A stretch of DNA of 64,000 nt from JBLHZY01 sp047631555 (GTDB taxonomy: Bacteria > Pseudomonadota > Alphaproteobacteria > Rhodobacterales > Rhodobacteraceae). Each line of letters begins with the position of its first letter. Positions within the stretch are counted from its first letter, which is position 1. Of this stretch, positions 42,497-51,736 are shown one piece after another. The translations under genes and the position numbers were made by a program. The notes beneath the pieces were generated by a model that made no database searches, had not been told where the DNA came from, and saw nothing but the letters and a program-made list of their open reading frames with translations. The DNA is taken from contig JBLHZY010000003.1 in the NCBI GenBank assembly GCA_047631555.1, forward strand, positions 1 to 64,000, in the 5' to 3' direction.

Positions 42497-43526
42497 CGTC
42501 GGCGTCATAGGCCTCGATGATCGCGGCCACAAGAGGATGGCGCACAACATCTTTGGCGGTGAAGTAATTGAAGCTGATTTTCTTGATCCCGCCAAGCAGG
42601 CGCTCGGCATCCTTCAGGCCGGAATTGACCCCGCGCGGCAGATCGATTTGGCTACGATCGCCCGTGATCACCATGCGCGACCCCTCGCCAAGGCGGGTGA
42701 GAAACATCTTCATTTGCATGGTTGTGGCGTTTTGCGCCTCGTCCAGCACAACAAAGGCATTCGAGAGCGTGCGCCCGCGCATAAAGGCCAGCGGCGCGAT
42801 CTCAATTTTCTTTTCCTCGATCAGTTTTTGCACCTGTTTGGCGGGCAGAAAATCATTCAGCGCATCATACAGCGGCTGCATGAAGGGATCGACTTTATCC
42901 TTCATATCACCGGGCAAAAAGCCCAAGCGCTCGCCTGCTTCAACAGCGGGGCGCGACAGGATGATGCGATCTACATGGCCGCCGATCAGCATATTTACCC
43001 CAACCGCCACGGCCAGATAGGTCTTGCCCGTGCCGGCCGGGCCGATGCCAAAGGCCAGTTCGCGCTTGAACAGGTTGGTGACGTATTCTTTTTGGGCTTT
43101 GGTGCGCGGCTCGACCAATTTCTTGCGGGTTTTGATCTCGACCCGGCCCGATTTGAACATCTCGAATTGATCGCCCTTTTGGGTCTCAATCGCGGGTTTT
43201 TGCGGTTCAAGAAGCTCGGAGTTCATCCGGATCAGACCGTCAATCTCGCCTGCATCCATGGCGCGGCCAGTTTCGAGCTTTACATAGAGCTGTTGGAGCA
43301 CGGCGGCGGCTTGGCCGCGGGCCTCGGCGGTTCCGATCACCGAGAGCATATTGCCGCGGCGCACGATCTGAACTTTGAGCTGATGCTCAATCTGGGCGAG
43401 GTTTCGATCAAACTCGCCGCATAAATCGATCAGCAGGCGGTTGTCGGGGAATTCCAGAAGCGTCTCTTGGATCGCTTCGGGGGATGGCGGTGGTGTCAGC
43501 GCGCTAATGCCCAATAATGACTCCAT
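42489..43526 (-). CDS. phoH: PhoH-family ATPase (PhoL type)
   Basis: The 345-residue protein has an N-terminal KH-like region and a P-loop domain: GPAGTGKTYLAVAVGVN (Walker A), ILSRPAVEAGERLGFLPGDM, FVVLDEAQNATTMQMKMFLT (Walker B) and RMVITGDRSQIDLP. It is thought to act with YbeY in RNA metabolism. It is the first gene of its operon. Confidence 0.95.
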   Translation of the reverse strand: MESLLGISALTPPPSPEAIQETLLEFPDNRLLIDLCGEFDRNLAQIEHQLKVQIVRRGNMLSVIGTAEARGQAAAVLQQLYVKLETGRAMDAGEIDGLIRMNSELLEPQKPAIETQKGDQFEMFKSGRVEIKTRKKLVEPRTKAQKEYVTNLFKRELAFGIGPAGTGKTYLAVAVGVNMLIGGHVDRIILSRPAVEAGERLGFLPGDMKDKVDPFMQPLYDALNDFLPAKQVQKLIEEKKIEIAPLAFMRGRTLSNAFVVLDEAQNATTMQMKMFLTRLGEGSRMVITGDRSQIDLPRGVNSGLKDAERLLGGIKKISFNYFTAKDVVRHPLVAAIIEAYDADDG

Positions 43527-43606
43527 GTTCGAGGGATTATTCTTTGATCGTGCCTCGCCTTTGCGCCCAGCGCAAGAGGCTTTGGGAAAACTTCACGTAA
43601 CCGACA

Positions 43607-43639
43607 CAAAAGCGGCCGCCCAGTTTCCTGAGCGGCCGC
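43607..43639 (-). terminator. Terminator after the lipoprotein gene
   Basis: On the minus strand GCGGCCGC, loop of 12 bases, GCGGCCGC, TTTTG. It separates the envelope-protein pair from phoH. Confidence 0.8.
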
Positions 43640-43668
43640 GAATGCGTGTGATTTAGGCAAAGCTGCGA

Positions 43669-43983
43669 TTAGATCGCATCGCCAAAGGTTGAACCGGATT
43701 TGAACGGGCCAACGGCTGTGTTTGGTGGGGCTGTGCCCGAACAAACTGGCTTGCCGTATTTATCGAGGCGCTGGGAAAGATATCCCTCGACGCCATCATC
43801 GATGATCCAGTGATCACAGCCCTCGGGATCGATCCAAACGCCGGCCTTCAATTGGCTTAGGTGTTTGGAGTCAAATCCGCGGTCGACTGTTTTGTCTGTT
43901 TTTGAGCCGAGCCCGCCGCCTTCACAGGCTGCAAGCGATCCAGCTACGAAAAGCAGCGCGATAGTTTTGGTTACAAGTTTCAT
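43669..43983 (-). CDS. Lipoprotein with W-D-P-x-G-C-x-H-W domain
   Basis: This 104-residue product has a lipoprotein signal peptide with lipobox SLAAC (Cys20). Residues 49-81 form a compact motif, VWIDPEGCDHWIIDDGVEGY and then R-x4-G-K-P-V-C, shared with the OmpA-like protein coded just upstream: 18 of 33 positions are identical by eye. The two Cys of the motif could form a disulfide. It is probably anchored to a membrane facing the periplasm. Confidence 0.75.
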   Translation of the reverse strand: MKLVTKTIALLFVAGSLAACEGGGLGSKTDKTVDRGFDSKHLSQLKAGVWIDPEGCDHWIIDDGVEGYLSQRLDKYGKPVCSGTAPPNTAVGPFKSGSTFGDAI

Positions 43984-43995
43984 ATCCAGCGCCCC

Positions 43996-44565
43996 TTAAC
44001 GAATACAGATGATTTCGACGCGGCGGTTGGCTTGCATGCCAGCTGCTGTGCCGTTGGTAGCTTTTGGCATCCGCTCGCCAAGGCCGCGAACATCGGCGAT
44101 CCGTGCGCCAACCGATGAGCCGACCTTAGCAACCGCGTTTGCACGGTTATAAGAGAGGCGCATGTTGTATGCGTCGGATGCGCGGCTGTCTGTGTGGCCC
44201 GCGATGATATAGGAAACGGCGCCAGCACTTTTGAAGAACTCCTCAAGGCGTTTGCGTCCGGCTGCGGAGATCGCATAGCGGTCGGTCGCAAAGAGCTGAT
44301 CCGAGTTCATCACAGCGCAGGTTTCGCCGCGGTTACAAACTGGGATGCCTTGGCGGCTCACGCGGGGGGTCATGTAACCCTCAGCGCCATCGTCCATAAC
44401 CCAATGTTGGCAGCCATCCGGATCAACCCAAATGGTTGGCTCGTAACGTTCGCCTTGAATGGTTTCTTGCGCCAAAGCGCCGCTGGCCGTCAGCGTAACG
44501 ATCATAGCGCCCGCTGCTGCGGCACCCATGATCTTGCGGCCGGCTGTCAAAATATTGGTCAACAC
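43996..44565 (-). CDS. OmpA-family protein with N-terminal W-D-P-x-G-C domain
   Basis: The 189-residue protein has a signal peptide (about 1-32), the shared motif at 45-77 (IWVDPDGCQHWVMDDGAEGY), and a C-terminal OmpA peptidoglycan-binding domain from about 85 (ISAAGRKRLEEFFKSAGAVS, IIAGHTDSRASDAYNMRLSY, NRANAV, GERMP, NRRVEI). The Asp and Arg that bind diaminopimelate are present. It presumably tethers the envelope. Confidence 0.85.
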   Translation of the reverse strand: MLTNILTAGRKIMGAAAAGAMIVTLTASGALAQETIQGERYEPTIWVDPDGCQHWVMDDGAEGYMTPRVSRQGIPVCNRGETCAVMNSDQLFATDRYAISAAGRKRLEEFFKSAGAVSYIIAGHTDSRASDAYNMRLSYNRANAVAKVGSSVGARIADVRGLGERMPKATNGTAAGMQANRRVEIICIR

Positions 44566-44805
44566 CGCGTCCTACCTCTGCAATCTCATTCCCTAAAGAG
44601 CTACGGAAATATGGTTACCCCAAGCCCCACTCACATTATCTTGTTAGTGTAGCAAAAAACACCGCCTTGTGAAGGATCATTTACCACATATTGTGTCGAA
44701 ATACGCAACAGCACATGGAAAAATGGTTAATTGTTGCCCGTTGAAGGGGGCTTAGGGGCCAATACGGCTTCCCTTGGGTCAGGTGAGTTCGGGGGAGTGG
44801 GCGGG

Positions 44806-46125
44806 CTAGATCAGCTCTCCGGCGAGCGAATTCGTCACTGCTTCGGTGATTCTAACCTTGCGGATATCGCCCGGAACGACCCCTGGCGCGCTTGCATGGA
44901 CCGCGTGGAGATACTGCGATTTGCCGACCATCTGGCCTTCAAACTTGCCGGGCTTTTCAAACAAAACATCGAGCTCACGCCCGACCATTGAGGCCTGAAC
45001 CTCTTTTTGCTGGCGAGTGAGCAAGGCCTGAAGCCGCTGAAGGCGCTCATCGGCAATCGCCGCCTCAACATCGGGCTTTTCGGCGGCTGGCGTGCCCGGA
45101 CGGGCGGAGTATTTGAACGAATAGGCTTGGCCGTATTTGATCTCTTCGACCAGCGCCATCGTTGCTTCGAAATCCGCGTCCGTTTCGCCGGGAAAGCCGA
45201 CGATAAAATCGCCCGAAAGCATGATATCGGGGCGGGCTTTGCGCATCCGCTCGATGAGGCGGGTGTATTGCGCGGCGGTATGTTTGCGGTTCATCGCTTT
45301 GAGGATGCGATCCGAGCCGGACTGCACGGGCAGGTGCAGATAAGGCATCAATTTTGGCTCATCGGCATGAAGGGAGATCAGATCATCCATCATATCGTTG
45401 GGGTGCGATGTTGTGTAGCGGATGCGCGCGAGATCGTCGATCTGGGCAAGCTCATGGATCAGGCCCGCCAGCGTTTGATCGCCGCCCTGCCCAGCGCCGT
45501 GATAGGCGTTAACATTCTGGCCCAGAAGGGTTATTTCACGCACGCCGCGCGCCACGAGATCGCGCGCTTCGCTCAAAATCCGATCCGCAGGGCGCGAAAC
45601 CTCTGAGCCGCGCGTATAGGGCACAACGCAAAAGGCGCAGAATTTATCGCAGCCCTCTTGGACCGTCAGAAACGCCGTTGGCGCGCGCGCCGCTTTGGGG
45701 CGGTTTGGCATGTTTTCGAATTTGTCTTCTTCGGGGAAATCCGTATCGAGCGCTTTTTCGCCCTTGGAAACCCTGGCCTCCATCGCGGGCAAACGGTGAT
45801 AGCTTTGCGGGCCGACGACCAGATCAACCATCGGCATGCGGCGCATAATCTCTTCGCCCTCTGCCTGCGCCACACAGCCTGCCACGCCGATTTTCACATC
45901 GGGGCGCGCATCCTTAAACGGGCGCATCCGGCCAAGCTCAGAATACACCTTCTCAGCCGCTTTTTCGCGAATGTGGCAGGTGTTGAGCAGGATCATATCC
46001 GCATCATCCGGCTTATCGGTCGCGATATAGCCCGCGCCGCCCATAGCCTCGGCCATGCGCTCGCTGTCATAGACGTTCATCTGACAGCCATAGGTTTTGA
46101 TGAAAAGCTTCTTTGGGTCGCTCAT
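44806..46125 (-). CDS. miaB: tRNA-2-methylthio-N6-dimethylallyladenosine synthase
   Basis: MiaB adds the methylthio group to ms2i6A37 of tRNA. The 439-residue protein has the N-terminal UPF0004 domain (KTYGCQMNVYDSERMAE, LNTCHIREKA, GCVAQAEGEEI), the radical SAM motif CDKFCAFC, and a C-terminal TRAM domain. All six cluster cysteines are present. Confidence 0.97.
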   Translation of the reverse strand: MSDPKKLFIKTYGCQMNVYDSERMAEAMGGAGYIATDKPDDADMILLNTCHIREKAAEKVYSELGRMRPFKDARPDVKIGVAGCVAQAEGEEIMRRMPMVDLVVGPQSYHRLPAMEARVSKGEKALDTDFPEEDKFENMPNRPKAARAPTAFLTVQEGCDKFCAFCVVPYTRGSEVSRPADRILSEARDLVARGVREITLLGQNVNAYHGAGQGGDQTLAGLIHELAQIDDLARIRYTTSHPNDMMDDLISLHADEPKLMPYLHLPVQSGSDRILKAMNRKHTAAQYTRLIERMRKARPDIMLSGDFIVGFPGETDADFEATMALVEEIKYGQAYSFKYSARPGTPAAEKPDVEAAIADERLQRLQALLTRQQKEVQASMVGRELDVLFEKPGKFEGQMVGKSQYLHAVHASAPGVVPGDIRKVRITEAVTNSLAGELI

Positions 46126-46262
46126 GATCGGGGCCTTATTTGCGCGCGTTTGAGGGCTTGGTTCCTATACCGCAATCGGCGCGCCCGCAACGCTTGCATT
46201 TAGGGGATGTTTCATAGAAATTTCACTCTCAAGGCGCAGGATGGCGCGTGATAGGCAGGCTT

Positions 46263-47132
46263 ATGCGATATTTTAACCTCAAGACGTTCCTCACAGATGG
46301 CAAAGCGGCCTTGGCCAAAGGGCCTGTGGCGATGATTTTTGCTGAGGATCTGGTCGAGGTGGATACAACCATTCGCCATCATCAACAGCTTGGCTTTGCC
46401 TCTATCGTCCTGTTCGCCCCGCCCGAGCTTGAGCTGCCAACGCCGCTTGAGAGAGAGGTTCACCGGGTTGGTTATTCCATGGCCGAGCCCGCCGCTTTGG
46501 AAGAGGCGGTGAATGCGGTGATCGAAGCTGCGCCGGGCATTTGGATGTATTACTGCTATAATTCGGAGTACTTGTTTTATCCGTTTTGCGAGACGCGCAC
46601 GATTGGCGAAATGCTTGCCTTTCATGTCGAAGAGCGGCGCGATGCGATGCTCACTTATGTCGTTGATCTTTATGCGGGCAATCTGGACGAGCATCCAAAT
46701 GCCGTCTCGCTTGAGGACGCTTATATGGATCGCTCGGGTTATTATGCTTTGGCGCGCCCCGATCCCGACAATCACAATCATCCCTGCGAGCGCCAGCTTG
46801 ATTTCTTTGGCGGGCTGCGTTGGCGCTTTGAGGAGCATATCCCCGCGCCGCGCCGCAAAATCGATCGGATCGCGATATTCCTCTCTAAGCCGGGGCTAAA
46901 ACTGCGCGCGGATCACACGTTTTCCGATCCCGAATACAACACCTATTCCTGCCCATGGCATCACAATATCACCGCCTCTATCGCCAGTTTTCGCACCGCT
47001 AAGGCGCTGAAAACCAACGCAGGATCGACATTTGATATCCACCGCTTCCATTGGCACAACTCGACCGAGTTTGAATGGCATTCCCAACAGTTGCTTGATC
47101 TGGGGCTGATGGAGCCGGGGCAGTGGTTTTAG
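46263..47132 (+). CDS. Glycosyltransferase family 2-like protein
   Basis: The 289-residue protein starts MRYFNLKTFLTDGKAAL, chosen over an ATG 15 bases upstream. It has a Rossmann-like N-terminal half (VAMIFAEDLVEVDTTIRHHQ, QLGFASIVLFAPPE) and conserved blocks YYCYNSEYLFYPFCETRTIG, DRSGYYALAR, LDFFGGLRWRFEEH and CPWHHNITASI, RFHWHNS. I recall close relatives in Rhodobacteraceae annotated as family 2 glycosyltransferases; donor and acceptor are unknown. Confidence 0.6.
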   Translation: MRYFNLKTFLTDGKAALAKGPVAMIFAEDLVEVDTTIRHHQQLGFASIVLFAPPELELPTPLEREVHRVGYSMAEPAALEEAVNAVIEAAPGIWMYYCYNSEYLFYPFCETRTIGEMLAFHVEERRDAMLTYVVDLYAGNLDEHPNAVSLEDAYMDRSGYYALARPDPDNHNHPCERQLDFFGGLRWRFEEHIPAPRRKIDRIAIFLSKPGLKLRADHTFSDPEYNTYSCPWHHNITASIASFRTAKALKTNAGSTFDIHRFHWHNSTEFEWHSQQLLDLGLMEPGQWF

Positions 47133-47189
47133 GGCGGGTTTTGACGCCTCTCTAGAGGTCTTTAAGCGGTAAAAAGTGGCCCGTAGAGC

Positions 47190-47864
47190 ATGCACGAAGA
47201 CATCTTAATGCCGCTCATTAGCGCCGGAATTTTCGCTATATGTGCGCTTTGGTGGCTGCCTATGTTGGTCAGTGTCATTCGGGCGATCCGTGCCAAACGT
47301 CCTGTGCCTCGCTGGGCGCAATATATCCTACAGCTCTCGGTTTTCACGGTGGCCTGCGGCCTCATATTGCCAATGGAGCCGTATTTGAAGCTTGTGATTT
47401 TGATCCTACCGCTTTTCGGCATCCTGTGGGCGGTAAATATCGCGTTGCAGGTCAGCTGGATGCTTTGGGCGCCTGCTGTTGCGATTATCGCGTTTGTTAT
47501 CAGCCTTCGCGCACTGCGCAAATGGCGCGGGGTCGGATTTGGGGCGGATATTCTTGTAAGCTTGGTGTTGGGTTGCGGGCTTGCGCTTGGGGCTGCACAT
47601 TACACTTCCCTCTATCTCATCACCAAAAGCGCGCGGGCGCATGGCGCGCAATGCCTTTATATTCACCCCCCAATGTTGAGCGCGCTCACCCATAGCGATC
47701 CGATCAAATTCTACTTTCACGCGCTTATTAAGACAGATGAAGCAACCCCAGCTCATGAGGGCTGGCAAAGCTGGAGCTATCGTGCACGCGACTTTGGGCC
47801 AATCAGTGAAAGCATCCAATACGCGCTTGAGCCCGTCAAAACCAAGTGCACCCCCCTGCCCTAA
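47190..47864 (+). CDS. Uncharacterised multi-helix membrane protein
   Basis: This 224-residue protein has about five hydrophobic helices in the first 150 residues (8-28, 46-62, 67-86, 88-107, 120-140) and a soluble C-terminal part of about 75 residues containing two Cys (GAQCLYIH and the terminal TKCTPLP). No family is recognised. Base composition is like that of its neighbours. Confidence 0.6.
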   Translation: MHEDILMPLISAGIFAICALWWLPMLVSVIRAIRAKRPVPRWAQYILQLSVFTVACGLILPMEPYLKLVILILPLFGILWAVNIALQVSWMLWAPAVAIIAFVISLRALRKWRGVGFGADILVSLVLGCGLALGAAHYTSLYLITKSARAHGAQCLYIHPPMLSALTHSDPIKFYFHALIKTDEATPAHEGWQSWSYRARDFGPISESIQYALEPVKTKCTPLP

Positions 47865-48004
47865 GCGCTCGGGTTTACATCAGGCACCCCTCTGTTATTT
47901 TGGCGCCCGAGACAAAGCACTCCATAGAGCACCTGCGCGCGCGTGGCCTCTTCATTCAGACGATATCACCCCGAAATTCACACGAAAAACGAAAGCATTT
48001 CCCT

Positions 48005-48433
48005 ATGAGCGAAGTTAAATCCGGCGATAAAGTTGCAATCCATTACAAAGGCACATTGGACGATGGCACTGTGTTTGACAGCTCCGAAGGGCGCGATCCT
48101 TTGGAATTTACAGTGGGCTCTGGCCAGATCATTCCCGGCCTAGATAAGGCCATGCCCGGCATGACCGTTGGCGAGGAAAAGACCGTTCGCGCGGTTGCCG
48201 CCGAAGCATATGGCGAAGCCCATCCAGACGCGACCCAAGCGGTTCCGCGCGCCGATATCCCTGCGGAAATCCCGCTTGAGGTTGGCATGCAGTTGCAGAT
48301 GCAATCGCCCCAAGGCCAAGCAATTCCGGTGGTTGTCAAAGAGATTACCGAAGAAACAGTCACGCTGGACGCAAATCATCCGCTCGCTGGCCAAGACCTG
48401 ACCTTCGCGATTGAGCTTGTTTCGATCGGCTAA
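48005..48433 (+). CDS. FKBP-type peptidyl-prolyl isomerase (SlyD-like)
   Basis: The 142-residue cytosolic protein starts MSEVKSGDKVAIHYKGTLDD and has the split FKBP domain (GTVFDSSEGRDPLEFTVGSG, QIIPGLDKAMPGM) with the insert-in-flap IF domain (about 65-120) and the closing strand LTFAIELVSIG. Unlike E. coli SlyD it lacks a His/Cys-rich tail. Confidence 0.93.
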   Translation: MSEVKSGDKVAIHYKGTLDDGTVFDSSEGRDPLEFTVGSGQIIPGLDKAMPGMTVGEEKTVRAVAAEAYGEAHPDATQAVPRADIPAEIPLEVGMQLQMQSPQGQAIPVVVKEITEETVTLDANHPLAGQDLTFAIELVSIG

Positions 48434-48457
48434 GGCTTGCGGCATTACACAATGAAT

Positions 48458-48497
48458 AAGGCGCGCCGGATTGCTCTGGTGCGCCTTTTCTTTTTTG
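48458..48497 (+). terminator. Terminator after the FKBP gene
   Basis: AAGGCGCGCCGG, loop ATTGCT, CTGGTGCGCCTTTTCTTTTTT, a stem with one bulge and a good T tract. Confidence 0.8.
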
Positions 48498-48530
48498 GGA
48501 GTGGGGAATTTAGCGCCCCACAATCAGCGC

Positions 48531-48947
48531 TTATTCGGGCCGCAGCCGGATCACCACATCAACTTTGGCGATGCGTGTGCCCTCGGGCGCTTTGGGCAGG
48601 CGCGCGATTTCGAGCTGATCCGCAGGCGCATCCGTGAGCTTGCCGCTGTCTTCCCAATAGAAATGGGGATGATCATCAAGGCGCGTATCGAAATAGCTTT
48701 TGGAGCCATCGACAGTGATTTCCTGCACAAGTCCGGCCGAGCAAAAGGCGCGCAGCGTGTTGTAAACCGTGGCCAGGGAGACCGAGCCGCCCGTCGCGCG
48801 CGCTGCATCATAGAGGCTTTCTGCCGTGACATGGCGATGCTCTCCGTCGCCGACCAAAAGCTGCGCAAGCGCAAGGCGTTGGCGCGTTGGCCGCAGGCCT
48901 GCATGGGCGAGCCAGCTTTCGGTTCGATGGGATGTTGGGACGCTCAT
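48531..48947 (-). CDS. irr: Fur-family iron response regulator (Irr-like)
   Basis: The 138-residue Fur-family protein has the winged helix LRPTRQRLALAQLLV, VTAESLYDAARATGGSVSLA, TVYNTLRAFCSAGLVQEI, and the short metal or heme-sensing C-terminal half (YFDTRLDDHPHFYWEDSGKL). It lacks the C-terminal Cys pairs of classical Fur. The divergent fabA partner is the usual Irr context in Rhodobacterales. Confidence 0.85.
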   Translation of the reverse strand: MSVPTSHRTESWLAHAGLRPTRQRLALAQLLVGDGEHRHVTAESLYDAARATGGSVSLATVYNTLRAFCSAGLVQEITVDGSKSYFDTRLDDHPHFYWEDSGKLTDAPADQLEIARLPKAPEGTRIAKVDVVIRLRPE

Positions 48948-49163
48948 GCGCGGGATATCCTTGTTTGCGCTTTAATATAGGCCGCTTGGGCGCCAAATTT
49001 CAATGGGCAAGGCGCCGCCCCGGATCCGGCCCGAAATTGGCCCTATGCAAAGCGCCACTGCGGCCTTGCGCAAGGCTCCCTGCGCCCGACCACTTGCAAC
49101 CGCGCAAGCCCAGATGGTAGAGGGGAGGGAGATAAGAACCTACAGAATGAGGGGCGCGCCTGA

Positions 49164-49673
49164 ATGGCCCAATATCCGAGCAGTTTTGACAAAGACGGAC
49201 TTCTGAAATGCGCCCAAGGCGAGCTTTTTGGCCCCGGCAATGCGCAGCTTCCAATGCCCCCCATGTTGATGATGGATCGCATCACCGAGGTAAGCGATGA
49301 TGGCGGCGAACATGGCAAGGGCCATATCATCGCCGAGTTTGATATCAATCCCGACCTATGGTTCTTTGAATGCCATTTTCCCGGCAACCCCATTATGCCC
49401 GGCTGTCTTGGCCTTGATGGCTTGTGGCAATTGACCGGTTTCAACCTTGGCTGGCGCGGCTGGCAAGGGCGCGGCTATGCGCTTGGGGTTGGCGAAGTGA
49501 AGCTGAAAGGCATGGTCCGCCCAGAGCGCAAAATGCTGACCTATAAGATCGATTTCACCAAAGCGATCCAAACCCGCCGCCTAACTATGGGCGTGGCTGA
49601 CGGGATTGTTGAGGCGGATGGTGAAGTGATTTATCAAGTAAAAGACATGAAGGTCGCTCTTTCCGAGAGCTAG
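49164..49673 (+). CDS. fabA: 3-hydroxydecanoyl-ACP dehydratase/isomerase
   Basis: FabA dehydrates and isomerises the C10 intermediate to start unsaturated fatty acids. The 169-residue hotdog-fold protein has the active-site His in FFECHFPGNPIMPGCLGLDG and the Asp in LGLDGLWQL. It is the first gene of fabA-fabB-fabI, behind GGGAGGGAGATAAG. Confidence 0.96.
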   Translation: MAQYPSSFDKDGLLKCAQGELFGPGNAQLPMPPMLMMDRITEVSDDGGEHGKGHIIAEFDINPDLWFFECHFPGNPIMPGCLGLDGLWQLTGFNLGWRGWQGRGYALGVGEVKLKGMVRPERKMLTYKIDFTKAIQTRRLTMGVADGIVEADGEVIYQVKDMKVALSES

Positions 49674-49697
49674 GCCGCTAATTCAAGGAGTTTGCCC

Positions 49698-50927
49698 ATG
49701 CGCCGCGTTGTCGTCACAGGGTTGGGTGTTGTGTCCTCTATCGGGAACAATGCAGACGAGGTTCTTGCCTCGCTTAAGGCCGGGAAATCCGGCATCACCG
49801 CCAATGAGGCGATGGTCGAGCATGGGTTTCGCAGCCAGATTGCGGGCAATGTGAAGCTTGATATCACGGAGCATGTGGAAAAGCGCACGCTTCGTTTTAT
49901 GGGGCCTGGTGCGGCCTATGCTTATATCGCGATGAGTCAAGCGATCGCAGATTCCGGCCTTGAGGAAAGCGATATTGTGAACCCGCGCACAGGGCTTGTT
50001 GCAGGCTCCGGCGGGCCTTCGACCTCGGCGATATTTGCCGCGCATCAGATCGCGCTTAGCTCTGGGGCGACCAAGCGGATCGGGCCCTTTGCCGTTCCCA
50101 AAAGCATGGCCAGCACGATCTCGGCCAATCTGGCGACCGCGTTTAAAATCAAGGGGGTCAACTATTCGATCACCTCCGCTTGTTCGACCTCGCTGCATTG
50201 TATCGGCAATGCGGCCGAGCAGATCATGATGGGCAAACAGGATGTTATGTTTGCGGGTGGCGGCGAAGAATTGGATTGGACGCTGTCTTGTCTGTTTGAT
50301 GCCATGGGCGCGATGTCGAGCAAATATAACGACACGCCCGAGAAAGCTTCGCGCGCCTTTGATGCTGGCCGAGACGGCTTTGTGATTGGCGGCGGCGGCG
50401 GCATTTTGGTTCTGGAAGAGCTCGAGCGCGCCAAAGCACGCGGCGCCAAGATTTACGCCGAAGTGACCGGCTATGCCGCGACATCGGATGGCCATGATAT
50501 GGTTGCCCCCTCCGGCGAGGGCGGCGAGCGGGCGATGCGCCTTGCGCTGCAAAGCTTGGAAGCGGGCCGCAAGGTTGGCTATATCAACGCGCATGGGACC
50601 AGCACGCCGGTTGGCGATGTAGGCGAAGTCGAAGCGGTGCGCCGGGTCTTTGGGCAGGGCAGCACGCCGCTGATTTCCTCGACCAAATCCATGACCGGCC
50701 ACAGCCAAGGCGCGACCGGCGCACAAGAGGCTGTTTACTGCTTGCTTATGCTCGAAAACGATTTCATCGCGCCCTCGATCAATGTTGAGACGCTTGATCC
50801 CGCACTTGATGCATCAGAGATCGCAACTGTGCGCGTCGATAACGCAGGGCTTGATACGGTGATGACCAATTCCTTTGGCTTTGGTGGCACCAACGGCTCC
50901 ATGCTGCTTAGCAAATATCACGGATAA
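49698..50927 (+). CDS. fabB: 3-oxoacyl-ACP synthase I
   Basis: The 409-residue thiolase-fold enzyme elongates the unsaturated intermediates. The start at 49698 has AAGGAG. The Cys-His-His triad is in TSACSTSLHCIG, NAHGTSTPVGD and SMTGHSQGATGAQE. It lies 24 bp after fabA. Confidence 0.97.
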   Translation: MRRVVVTGLGVVSSIGNNADEVLASLKAGKSGITANEAMVEHGFRSQIAGNVKLDITEHVEKRTLRFMGPGAAYAYIAMSQAIADSGLEESDIVNPRTGLVAGSGGPSTSAIFAAHQIALSSGATKRIGPFAVPKSMASTISANLATAFKIKGVNYSITSACSTSLHCIGNAAEQIMMGKQDVMFAGGGEELDWTLSCLFDAMGAMSSKYNDTPEKASRAFDAGRDGFVIGGGGGILVLEELERAKARGAKIYAEVTGYAATSDGHDMVAPSGEGGERAMRLALQSLEAGRKVGYINAHGTSTPVGDVGEVEAVRRVFGQGSTPLISSTKSMTGHSQGATGAQEAVYCLLMLENDFIAPSINVETLDPALDASEIATVRVDNAGLDTVMTNSFGFGGTNGSMLLSKYHG

Positions 50928-50935
50928 TCAAAGAT

Positions 50936-51724
50936 ATGGCAAACCTGCTTACCGGAAAACGCGGCCTGATCATGGGCGTTGCGAATGAACGCTCGCTCGC
51001 TTGGGGCATCGCGAAATCGCTGCATGCTGAGGGCGCCGAGCTTGCCTTTACCTATCAGGGCGAGGCCTTTGGCCGCCGGCTGGCGCCATTGGCTGAAAGC
51101 GTTGGCTCTGAGCTGATGCTTGATTGCGATGTGATGGATGCAGGCCAAATGGACGCCGCCTTTGAGAAGATCTCCGCGACATGGGGCAAGATCGATTTCG
51201 TCGTTCACGCCATCGGATTTTCCGACAAAAACGAGCTGACGGGCCGCTTTATCAACACATCGCCCGAGAATTTCTCCAACACCATGTCGATCAGCTGCTA
51301 TTCCTTCATCGACGTGGCGCGCCGGGCCGCGCCCTTGATGGCCGAGGGCGGCTCGCTGATCACGCTGACGTTTGAAGGCTCAAACCGTGTCACCCCGAAT
51401 TACAACGTGATGGGGGTCGCTAAGGCCGCGCTTGAGAGCGCCGTGCGCTACCTCGCCAATGACCTTGGCCCCGATCAAATCCGCGTCAATGCGATCTCTC
51501 CCGGCCCGATGAAAACGCTGGCCGGATCAGCCATCGGCGGCGCGCGCAAAACCTTCCGCCATACCGAGGAAAACGCGCCCATGCGCTCCAATGCGACGCT
51601 TGAATCCGTCGGCGGTACGGCCGTTTACCTTTGTTCGGATTTCGCGGCCTGCACGACTGGTGAAGTCATTAAGGTAGATGGAGGGTATCATGTGCTAGGG
51701 ATGCCGCAGCCAGAAAACCTATAA
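50936..51724 (+). CDS. fabI: Enoyl-ACP reductase (NADH)
   Basis: The 262-residue short-chain dehydrogenase-type enoyl reductase has GLIMGVANERSLAWGIAKSL at the cofactor site and the active-site Tyr-x6-Lys in NYNVMGVAKAALESAVRYLA. It closes the fab operon, eight bases after fabB. Confidence 0.96.
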   Translation: MANLLTGKRGLIMGVANERSLAWGIAKSLHAEGAELAFTYQGEAFGRRLAPLAESVGSELMLDCDVMDAGQMDAAFEKISATWGKIDFVVHAIGFSDKNELTGRFINTSPENFSNTMSISCYSFIDVARRAAPLMAEGGSLITLTFEGSNRVTPNYNVMGVAKAALESAVRYLANDLGPDQIRVNAISPGPMKTLAGSAIGGARKTFRHTEENAPMRSNATLESVGGTAVYLCSDFAACTTGEVIKVDGGYHVLGMPQPENL

Positions 51725-51736
51725 GCCTGAGGGCCC

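Noticed and set aside
42183..43424. A 413-codon open frame antisense to phoH and ybeY
   Set aside because: It spans two well-supported genes on the other strand and encodes nothing recognisable.
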